Assembly: GCF_900113045.1 (NCBI RefSeq)
Contig: NZ_FONY01000009.1
Location: 62,001 to 126,000 of the forward strand
Origin: Thermoflexibacter ruber
GTDB taxonomy: Bacteria > Bacteroidota > Bacteroidia > Cytophagales > Thermoflexibacteraceae
Length of the DNA: 64,000 nt
Direction: 5' to 3'
Shown here: piece by piece, positions 18,261 to 26,300 of the stretch
Layout of the letters: every line of letters starts with the position of its first letter
Numbering within the stretch: the first letter of the stretch is position 1
The notes under the pieces: generated by a model
What the model was told of the DNA's origin: nothing
Seen by the model: the letters and a program-made list of their open reading frames with translations, nothing else
The model's database searches: none
Translations under genes and position numbers: made by a program

Positions 18261-19559
18261 TTAATACCCGCCTCTATACTTCAAAGTTTCAGCTACTTTG
18301 GAAATAGAAACAATGTAAGCAGCCAAGCGCATGGACACATTGTAGTCCTTTGCCGCTTTGTAAACGCGTTCAAAAGAATCTTGCATAATGCGGTCTAAAC
18401 GACGGTTTACTCTATCTACTGTCCATTTGTAACCTAAGCGATTTTGTACCCATTCAAAATAAGATACTGTAACCCCGCCTGCATTAGCCAAAATATCAGG
18501 AACTACGCTGATTCCTTTTTCGTAGATGATGCTATCCGCTTTGGCACTTGTAGGACCGTTTGCCCCTTCTACTATCAACTTGGCTTGGATTTTATGGGCG
18601 TTGGCTTGGGTGATTACGTCCTCTTTTGCTGCGGGAATAAGTATATCTACAGGACTTTCTAATAACTCTTCGTTGGTAATTCGGTCTGCTTCTTTAAAGC
18701 CTTCCAATACGCCTCCATTACCATTTCTATAGCCAATCGCTTTGGTAATGTCTATGCCTTTGTCGTTCCAATAAGCTCCTGTGTGGTCGCTGATACCACA
18801 AATCTTGATACCCCTATCTTCTATTAGCGCAGCTGCATGAGAACCTACGTTGCCAAAGCCTTGCACTGCACAAGTGGCGCGTCCGGGATTCAGGCGAAGT
18901 TTTGCCATTGCGGCTAAGGTGCTTACCATAACTCCTCGCCCTGTTGCCTCTGTACGCCCCAAAGAGCCTCCCATGACCAAAGGTTTGCCGGTAACTACGG
19001 CGTGAACGGTTCTGCCTTGTGAGCGAGAGTACTCGTCCATCAACCAAGCCATTTCTCTGGGACCTGTCCCCATGTCTGGCGCAGGAATGTCTTGGTCAGG
19101 TCCGAATACATCTACCAAAGCAGAAGTATAAGCTCTTGTCAATCGCTCTAATTCACCTACCGACATACTGCGTGGGTCGCAGATAATGCCCCCTTTACCA
19201 CCACCATAAGGAATATCTACTACTGCACATTTCCAAGTCATCCAAGCTGCCAATGCCTTTACCTCGTCTAAGGTTACGCCTAAGTCGTAGCGAATACCCC
19301 CTTTAGCAGGTCCTAAAATATTGGAGTGGATAACTCTATACCCCTCAAATACTTTTTTCTTTCCATTGTCCATAGTAACAGGAAGAGAAACAATGACTTG
19401 CTTAGTAGGGGTTTTTAATACTTCGTAAGTTTCTTCATCTAACCCTATCAACTGAGCTGCATCGTGGAAGCGCGACATCATCGATTCAAAGGGATTCTCT
19501 TTGTCCTTAATCGGCGCAGGCTCTATATATGATGAAATACCTGTTGTTGTTGTTGCCAT
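18261..19559 (-). CDS. gdhA: Glutamate dehydrogenase (Glu/Leu/Phe/Val family)
   Basis: The enzyme interconverts glutamate with 2-oxoglutarate and ammonia. Of 432 residues, the N-terminal substrate domain has GPAKGGIRYDLGVTLDEVKALAAWMTWKCAVVDIPYGGGKGGI, which contains the substrate and catalytic lysines, and PAPDMGTG with the catalytic Asp. The Rossmann domain carries VQGFGNVGSHAA. The layout fits the hexameric GDH subgroup found in archaea, Bacillus and many Bacteroidota. Substrate preference for glutamate over branched amino acids is inferred from length and motifs. A terminator lies downstream and a good promoter candidate upstream, so it is probably monocistronic. Confidence 0.92.
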   Translation of the reverse strand: MATTTTGISSYIEPAPIKDKENPFESMMSRFHDAAQLIGLDEETYEVLKTPTKQVIVSLPVTMDNGKKKVFEGYRVIHSNILGPAKGGIRYDLGVTLDEVKALAAWMTWKCAVVDIPYGGGKGGIICDPRSMSVGELERLTRAYTSALVDVFGPDQDIPAPDMGTGPREMAWLMDEYSRSQGRTVHAVVTGKPLVMGGSLGRTEATGRGVMVSTLAAMAKLRLNPGRATCAVQGFGNVGSHAAALIEDRGIKICGISDHTGAYWNDKGIDITKAIGYRNGNGGVLEGFKEADRITNEELLESPVDILIPAAKEDVITQANAHKIQAKLIVEGANGPTSAKADSIIYEKGISVVPDILANAGGVTVSYFEWVQNRLGYKWTVDRVNRRLDRIMQDSFERVYKAAKDYNVSMRLAAYIVSISKVAETLKYRGGY

Positions 19560-19671
19560 TTGCTATTGCGTTGTTAATGATTACTTTGTAATTAGAAAAA
19601 TTATTAAAAAAAAATAACGTAGAATGTTCCAAAATGTTAGGTGGAAAAAACAAAATTTCCGCAAAATTAAT

Positions 19672-19700
19672 GATTTGCTGATTGCAATATGAGTTTTCAA
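19672..19700 (-). promoter_or_regulatory. Putative gdhA promoter
   Basis: On the minus strand the -7 box is TAATTTTG (19672-19679), matching TAnnTTTG, and a TTG lies 18 bp upstream (19698-19700). The predicted 5' UTR is about 105 nt. Assigned by consensus only. Confidence 0.4.
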
Positions 19701-19800
19701 CAAAATTTTTCTTTCTCTATGCAACCTCTTGACTTTTGTTTGCATCTCTGTCCTAAGAAAACTTAAACTTTAAAATACACCCATTTTAATTATTTGGAAT

Positions 19801-20742
19801 ATGAAAACAGCAAAAAAATACCTGCTTATCGCATTGTCCTGCATATTGGCTGTAAATATAGCTTCTGCCCAAAATACCATAGACCAAGTCGATACCTCTT
19901 ACGAAGGTGTGAGTAAACTTATCGTAAGGGGAAGTTTCTGTGATGTAACTGTCTTCGGTGGCAATAGCGGTAACACAGTAGCGTTTACAGGTAAAATTAC
20001 AGGAACCGAGAACAACAGAGATTTTAGGATTATGCACAGGCTATCTGGCGGGGTCTTAGAAGTTTGGATAGACAGACCTGAAAGCAGATGGAACATGGGT
20101 TGGAACAATCTGAACGGAAAGTTAGACTTCAAAGTTCCGTCCAAGATTGAGTTAGCAGTTTCCAATAGTTCTGGGGACGTATTTGCTCAAGACTTATCAG
20201 GAAGTATTTGTGAAGTAGGGGCAACCTCAGGAAACGTAAAAGTAAAAAATATTCAAACTAACCTGAGAATTACAGCCACCTCTGGGGATTTGAGAGCAGA
20301 AATTGTTACAGGACAAGTAAGAGCAAAAACAACCTCTGGGAATCAGCAACTTCATGAAATAGTGGGCAATGTAGAAGCTGATGCTACCTCTGGCGACATT
20401 AGAATAAAAAAGGCAGAAGGCGATATAGAGGCTACAAGCACTTCTGGGGAAATTAACTTAGAAGATACTAAAGGCATCTTGAACCTTAGGAGTACCTCTG
20501 GTGATATTGAGGGCAGAGAAGTTTTCCTTACAGGTAATGCCAACTTCAAATCTACCTCTGGGGCTATCGATATTCGCTTAAAAAATAAAATCCAAGATTT
20601 GACTTTTGACTTAGAAGCGAGTTCAGGAAACTTGAGAGCAGGCGGAGTCAGAGGCGATAAAAGATTATATGTAAAAAATGGAGAAGGTAATATCAAAATC
20701 AGAGGGGTGAGTAGTTCAGGAAACCAAAACTATTCAGAGTAA
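19801..20742 (+). CDS. DUF4097-type exported beta-helix protein
   Basis: A 313-residue exported protein (signal peptide ending IASAQ, residue about 24) of the DUF4097 (formerly adhesin-type) group. The central part is a ladder of near-identical steps, each of about 18-22 residues, with the motif TSG(D/N/E)x(R/K/N)(cf. ATSGNVKVK, ATSGDLRAEI, TTSGNQQLH, ATSGDIRIKK, STSGEINLED, STSGDIEGR, STSGAIDIR, ASSGNLRAGG). This pattern makes a right-handed parallel beta-helix likely. No sorting tail, lipobox or anchor is visible, so it should be periplasmic or secreted. The function is unknown. It stands alone and converges on ilvA. Confidence 0.8.
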   Translation: MKTAKKYLLIALSCILAVNIASAQNTIDQVDTSYEGVSKLIVRGSFCDVTVFGGNSGNTVAFTGKITGTENNRDFRIMHRLSGGVLEVWIDRPESRWNMGWNNLNGKLDFKVPSKIELAVSNSSGDVFAQDLSGSICEVGATSGNVKVKNIQTNLRITATSGDLRAEIVTGQVRAKTTSGNQQLHEIVGNVEADATSGDIRIKKAEGDIEATSTSGEINLEDTKGILNLRSTSGDIEGREVFLTGNANFKSTSGAIDIRLKNKIQDLTFDLEASSGNLRAGGVRGDKRLYVKNGEGNIKIRGVSSSGNQNYSE

Positions 20743-20770
20743 GAAACTCACAAAGCATCAAAATCTTAGA

Positions 20771-20824
20771 AGCAGGGTATTCAAAATAGTATATGGGGAA
20801 ACATCTTATTTTACATACCCTGCT
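20771..20824. terminator. Hairpin between convergent genes, probable bidirectional terminator
   Basis: AGCAGGGTAT (20771-20780) pairs perfectly with ATACCCTGCT (20815-20824), and inner AAAATA pairs with TATTTT. It lies exactly between the DUF4097 gene and convergent ilvA. The T-run is short (TTTC), so termination efficiency is uncertain. Confidence 0.55.
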
Positions 20825-20831
20825 TTCTCCT

Positions 20832-22136
20832 CTATATCAACAAGCTAAACAAGTCAGGACGCTCATTAATATGTTGGAAGACAATCTTACGCTCGTTCAT
20901 GCGAGCAAGCAATCCTTCATAGTCTTCCTTAGTATTTACTTCTATGCCTATCAGAGCGGGACCTCTTTCTCTATTATTTTTCTTAGTATATTCAAAATGA
21001 GTAATGTCATCATTAGGACCCAATACATCGTTCAAAAACTCTCTCAAAGCCCCTGAGCGTTGTGGGAAATTAATAATAAAATAATGCTTTAATCCTTCAT
21101 AAAGCATAGACCTCTCTTTGATTTCTTCCATTCTGGTAATGTCGTTGTTACTGCCACTTACTATACAAACTACGGTTTTCCCCTTGATTTCTTCTTTGTG
21201 AAAATCCAATGCCGCAATGGAAAGCGCACCTGCTGGTTCTACTACGATAGCATCTTCATTGTATAGTTGTAAAATTGTAGTACAAACCTTACCTTCAGGG
21301 ACGAGTGTAATCCCTGAAAGAATTTGCCTACAAATCTCAAAAGTGCGATTTCCTACTCTCTTTACTGCCGCACCGTCCACAAACTTATTGATTTTGTCTA
21401 AGGTTATTACCTCTCCCAATTCTAAGGCTCTCAACATAGCAGGTGCCCCTTCTGGCTCTACTCCAATAATCTTGGTTTCTGGACTAAGTTGCTTAAAATA
21501 AGCTCCCACGCCTGCACTCAACCCACCACCACCCACGGGAATAAACATGTAATCTATTTGCTCTCTGGCATCTTCTAAGATTTCCACCCCCACGGTACCT
21601 TGTCCTTCTATGACTTTTTCATCATCAAAGGGATGGACAAAAACACTATTATTCGCTTCGCAAAACTTAATTGCCTCATTATACGCATCATCAAAGGTAT
21701 CCCCTGTCAGTACCACATTGACAAAACTTTTCCCAAACATCTTTACTTGCTTGATTTTTTGCTGTGGTGTAGGATTAGGCATAAAAATCGTACCTTTGAT
21801 TTTCAATAAATTACAACAAAAAGCCAAACCTTGCGCATGATTTCCCGCACTCGCACATACCACCCCTCTTTCTAACTCCTCTTTTTTCAAGCCAGTAATT
21901 TTATTATAAGCCCCGCGTAGTTTGTACGACCTTACTACTTGCAAGTCTTCGCGCTTCAGCCAAATTTCTGCTTGATATTTTTCTGAAAGATTGTGATTAA
22001 ATTGGAGAAGAGTACGCACTACTACATTTTTCAAATCCTTATGAGCATTGATAATGTTAGCAGCAGAGGGAAGTTTTGCGGTTGTCAATGTTGCTACGTC
22101 CATATTAAATTCAGACAAATTAAGTTGGGAAACCAT
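20832..22136 (-). CDS. ilvA: Threonine ammonia-lyase (threonine deaminase)
   Basis: IlvA deaminates threonine to 2-oxobutyrate, the first step to isoleucine. The PLP lysine is in VVRSYKLRGAYNK (about residue 70), with the family SAGNHAQG loop (CASAGNHAQGLAF), VGGGGLSAG and the SGSNND segment near residue 325. A single C-terminal ACT-like regulatory domain (about 345-434, YFIINFPQRSGALREFL) marks the shorter 420-residue biosynthetic form, which has one regulatory domain instead of two. No other ilv or leu genes are near. Confidence 0.94.
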   Translation of the reverse strand: MVSQLNLSEFNMDVATLTTAKLPSAANIINAHKDLKNVVVRTLLQFNHNLSEKYQAEIWLKREDLQVVRSYKLRGAYNKITGLKKEELERGVVCASAGNHAQGLAFCCNLLKIKGTIFMPNPTPQQKIKQVKMFGKSFVNVVLTGDTFDDAYNEAIKFCEANNSVFVHPFDDEKVIEGQGTVGVEILEDAREQIDYMFIPVGGGGLSAGVGAYFKQLSPETKIIGVEPEGAPAMLRALELGEVITLDKINKFVDGAAVKRVGNRTFEICRQILSGITLVPEGKVCTTILQLYNEDAIVVEPAGALSIAALDFHKEEIKGKTVVCIVSGSNNDITRMEEIKERSMLYEGLKHYFIINFPQRSGALREFLNDVLGPNDDITHFEYTKKNNRERGPALIGIEVNTKEDYEGLLARMNERKIVFQHINERPDLFSLLI

Positions 22137-22174
22137 GATACAGGCATTTGTTAGTTAGTTGCTAATAAATCTTA

Positions 22175-22182
22175 CAAAGATA
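22175..22182 (-). promoter_or_regulatory. Putative -7 box for ilvA
   Basis: Minus-strand TATCTTTG is a perfect TAnnTTTG match about 40 bp upstream of the ilvA start. A -33 TTG at the right distance was not found. Confidence 0.35.
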
Positions 22183-22237
22183 ATGTTTATTCCTCAATAT
22201 TTAATATCTTAAAATCCAATTTTCTTTTTTATATGCC

Positions 22238-22245
22238 TAACTTTG
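22238..22245 (+). promoter_or_regulatory. Putative -7 box for the N-carbamoylputrescine amidase gene
   Basis: TAACTTTG matches TAnnTTTG and is followed by the GCGGCG often seen after such boxes. It lies 58 bp upstream of the ATG. The -33 region is only T-rich. Confidence 0.45.
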
Positions 22246-22302
22246 CGGCGTTTTTAAAACACTTAGGATGTATTATTTGTAAATTGACCTAACTTATTTA
22301 AA

Positions 22303-23166
22303 ATGAAAAAAGTAAATGTTGGTTTAGTCCAAATGTCTTGTGTCAAAGACAAGGCAACAAACATAGATAAAGCAATCCAAAAAGTCAAAGAAGCCGCCAC
22401 CAAAGGTGCGCAAATTGTCTGCCTCCAAGAATTATTTGCCTCTTTGTACTTCTGCGATGTAGAGGACTACGAAAATTTTAAACTTGCAGAAAGTATCCCA
22501 GGTGAAACTACAGAAAGATTTAGTGCACTCGCCAACGAATTAGGAGTAGTTATTATTGCCTCTCTCTTTGAAAAAAGAGCGCAAGGCATTTATCACAATA
22601 CCACTGCCGTTTTAGATGCCGACGGTACTTATCTTGGGAAATACCGCAAAATGCACATACCTGATGACCCAGGGTATTATGAAAAATTTTATTTTACTCC
22701 AGGCGACATGGGCTATAAAGTCTTTGACACCAAATTTGGCAGGTTAGGAATCCTGATTTGCTGGGACCAGTGGTATCCCGAAGCGGCAAGAATTACTACC
22801 CTTATGGGAGCAGAAATGCTATTCTATCCAACAGCCATTGGCTGGTCTATTCATCAAACAGCAGAGGTAAACCAAGACCAATACAATGCTTGGCAGACCA
22901 TCCAACGCAGTCATGCCGTAGCTAATGGTGTTCCCGTGATTTCTGTCAATAGGGTAGGGACAGAAGGACAAATGCTATTCTGGGGAGGCTCATTTGTAGC
23001 TAATTCCTTTGGCAAAGTCATTTATCAAGCCTCACATGACAAAGAGGAAATCCACGTGCAAGAGGTTGATTTAGAACAAGCTGATTTTTACAGAACGCAT
23101 TGGCCCTTCTTGCGCGACAGACGCATAGACTCCTATCAACCTATTACAAGTAGATATATTGACTAA
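22303..23166 (+). CDS. aguB: N-carbamoylputrescine amidase (nitrilase family)
   Basis: A carbon-nitrogen hydrolase with the Glu-Lys-Cys triad: Glu in CLQELFASLYF, Lys in GKYRKMHIPDDPGYYEKFYF, Cys in LICWDQWYPEAAR. These flanking residues and the length of 287 match AguB, which releases putrescine, CO2 and ammonia from N-carbamoylputrescine in the agmatine route to polyamines. No agmatine deiminase (aguA) is in the window, so the pathway step is inferred from the family. A hairpin terminator follows the stop codon. Confidence 0.92.
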   Translation: MKKVNVGLVQMSCVKDKATNIDKAIQKVKEAATKGAQIVCLQELFASLYFCDVEDYENFKLAESIPGETTERFSALANELGVVIIASLFEKRAQGIYHNTTAVLDADGTYLGKYRKMHIPDDPGYYEKFYFTPGDMGYKVFDTKFGRLGILICWDQWYPEAARITTLMGAEMLFYPTAIGWSIHQTAEVNQDQYNAWQTIQRSHAVANGVPVISVNRVGTEGQMLFWGGSFVANSFGKVIYQASHDKEEIHVQEVDLEQADFYRTHWPFLRDRRIDSYQPITSRYID

Positions 23167-23177
23167 AATTCATACTC

Positions 23178-23209
23178 TCTCCCTATTGAAAATTTTTTCA
23201 GTAGGGAGA
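23178..23209 (+). terminator. Intrinsic terminator after aguB
   Basis: TCTCCCTA and TAGGGAGA form the outer stem, with GAAAA/TTTTC pairing inside. It begins 12 bp after the stop codon. The T-rich tail is interrupted (TATTCATTTCT). Confidence 0.6.
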
Positions 23210-23247
23210 TATTCATTTCTCCATTTTTAGTTTTAACACTATTTTTT

Positions 23248-23255
23248 TAACTTTG
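23248..23255 (+). promoter_or_regulatory. Putative -7 box for the helicase gene
   Basis: TAACTTTG matches TAnnTTTG, 84 bp upstream of the GTG start at 23339. The upstream region is T-rich without a clear TTTG. Confidence 0.35.
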
Positions 23256-23284
23256 TTGAAAAGAAAAATAATACTATGCAAGCC

Positions 23285-23343
23285 AATTCGTGTAATTCGT
23301 GGCTAAAAACTATTCATTCGTGCAAATTCGTGTAATTCGTGGC
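23285..23343 (+). repeat. Tandem copies of AATTCGTGTAATTCGTGGC
   Basis: Two identical 19-bp copies (23285-23303 and 23325-23343) flank a related ATTCGTGCA. Each copy is itself a doublet of AATTCGTG. The second copy runs into the coding sequence and provides the GTG start codon of the helicase. Similar ATTCGTG strings occur in the palindrome at 28587-28614. Confidence 0.85.
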
Positions 23344-26300
23344 AGACATACTCAAAACATACCAAAAACGCTTAACCAACCTCACCCACCGCAACAAATC
23401 CTTGTTGTTACTTTCCCTTTCCCAAAGAAATTTTTTAGACTTGCATCAGCTTGATTTTCTGAATAATAAGCCTTCTTTTACCATTATTGAAAACCTCATC
23501 AAAGGCATGAGTAAAACCCTGCTCTGCCCACAAGTCGACAGTAGGGATAAGTTTGCTAACCAAGTCAGCCCTATTTTAAAAAACATACAGCGCACTGACC
23601 GCTTTATTCAAGAGGAAAATGGGGCAAAAAACCTCTTTGTTGGCTACCCAATTGTGGAGGGGAAGTTACTAAACGACACCTTAATCCGTTGCCCCTTGCT
23701 TTTTTTCCCTGTTGAAATCACTTTGGAAAATAACCATTGGTATCTGAAACTGCGAGAAAATGAAAGCATGAGTTTTAACAAAACCTTCCTATTAGCTTAT
23801 AACTTTTTCAATAAAATTCAATTCAGCGAAGACTTTTTAGACCAAGATTTTGAAGACGAGCAGTGGACAAAAATCCGCAAAGACAGCCGACTCTTCCGAA
23901 CAGAACTTTACAAATACTTAGAAACAAACAACTTAGAAGTTCATTTTAATACCGAAAATTTTACAGATTCTCTGCACTATTTCACCAAGCAAAGCAAAAG
24001 CGAGTTTGACCTTTTCCACCAAACAGGCAAGCTAAAACTCCAACCCCAAGCTGTCTTGGGCATTTTCCCCCAAGCGGACTCTTACCTCGCTCCTGACTAT
24101 GATTTTTTGCTAAATACTCCAGAGGATTCTAAGTTTCTAACTCGGATTTTACCATTTTCTGCCCCACCCCTTAATCCCCTCCTCTATAGGGAAGGGGCAG
24201 GGGGGGGGCAGGGACAAGTTTACCCTTACCCCTTAGACGCTTCCCAAGAAAAAGCCTTGCAAGCGATTAAAAATGGGCAGTCTATTGTTGTTCAAGGTCC
24301 TCCCGGTACAGGCAAGTCGCAGTTAATCTGTAACTTAATCGCTGACAGCATCGCCAATGGGAAAACGGTTCTGGTCGTGTGCCAAAAAAAAGCTGCCTTA
24401 GACGTGGTTTATCAAAGACTTAGTGAAAAGCAAGTACAAAACTTTGCAGCCTTAGTACATGATTTTCAATACGATAGAAAAAATATTTATACCCAACTTA
24501 ACCAGCAAATAGAAAAAGTACATGAAAAAGCAGAGCAAAAAATCAGCTTAGAAGCACTGCACTACGAGGAGAAATTTATCCAACTTAATCGCCAAATAGA
24601 ACAGCATATCAGGCAGTTAGAGGGGTTTAAAACCGCTCTTTTTGATACTTCTGAATGTGGGCTTTCAGTTAAAGAATTGTATTTGACTTCTGATAAAAAT
24701 GCGCCACATATTTCCCTGACTAAAGTCGAGGACTTGGGTAAGGGGTTTAGATTTGATGACACTTACTATGATTTTATTCAAAAATTAGACCTCTATGAAA
24801 AATATACAGAAAAATTAGAAAAGCCTGATTATCAGTGGCTAAATAGACTTTCCTTTGCCAACCTCGAGGGAAAAGACTTAATGAAAATAAAGCAGGTAAT
24901 CAAAGAAATTGAAATTAGCATTCCCCCTCTCTCCTCTGGGGAGGGGAAAGGAGTGGCGCAAACTCCTCTATCGTTATCTGTATCTTCATTATCCCCCCCC
25001 AATCATGCTGAAATTTTTTGCAAGCAATGGAAAAACCTTTCCAAAGTGATAGAGCAATTAAAAAATCCCAATATTTTCAAGCTTTTCCAAGTCTGTTTAA
25101 AATATGACAAAAACAATTTGACTTGGCTCAATGAAATGGAAAAGAAAATGAGTCAAATGCTAAAAAAAAACACCTTAGAAATACATTTAGCTAATTCAGA
25201 GTTAAGCTTTTACAAAAAAGAATTAGAAAAATACCAGCAACTACAATCGTCTTTTTTCAAAAAATTGAAATATGTTTTTTCTAAGGAATACAAACTGTTA
25301 AAAACCTTAGCAAAAAAGAACAAACTAAAACTCAAAGGCAAGGGAACAGACACATTACTGCAAAAAATCAATAATCGTATTCATTTTGAGGAACTTAGAA
25401 ACGAGCTGATTGCTGGGGAAAGCACAATAGACGGCTCTTTGGAAGAATTAGAAAGCAGGGTATTGCTCAACGATTGGGTATTAGATATTCCTCAAAGCCT
25501 TGAAAAAGAGGATTTTAAACTGTGGTTTTCTAATTATAAAAAAGGAATTAAACTTTATGAACAAGCAAAAAAGATTTTGGATACGCTAAAAGTAAATCCA
25601 AATCATCAAAATACTCCATCAGAAAATGTTAATATTTTTGATATGTCATCTTTCATCAAAAATCTACTGCTTTCCGACGCGCAAACGCTTAATACAGAAA
25701 TCAAAAAATTTGCAGAAAGTTGTTTAGTCCTCTTTGAAAAATACAAATATTGGCAAAAATATTTGACAAAAAAACAAATTACTACTTTATGGGAAAAACC
25801 ATATTTGGCAGAAGAATGGGTGGCAGTTTTACAAGAAGATTTTGAATTGCTTTGCGAATTTGACCAGCTAAAAGCCTCAATGACGGAGCAACAGTTGAAG
25901 GTAATTGGAAAATTGAAAAAAATTATTGATGAAAATACTAAAAATAGTGAATCAAACCAACAAGCCCTCTCCTTGGGGGGGGGGCTATCAAAAATTCTCG
26001 ACAACAGTCTGCGCATCGCATGGATAGAACATATTGAAAAACAGCACCCTATCCTCAAATCTGTCAGTACTCCAAAATTTGGACAGATAGAAAAAAACTT
26101 GCAAAAGGCTATTGCAGAAAAAGAAAAAATCAGCGAACAAATCTTATTGGTCAGGGTTCATGAATCAGCTTGTAAAGAATTGGAATACAATCGTTTGAGA
26201 AACCTAACTTCGTATCGAGAACTCAAACACCAAGTCAGCAAGAAACGCCATGTTTGGGCTTTGAGGAAACTCATTGCTCATTTCAAAGAGGAAATTTTTA

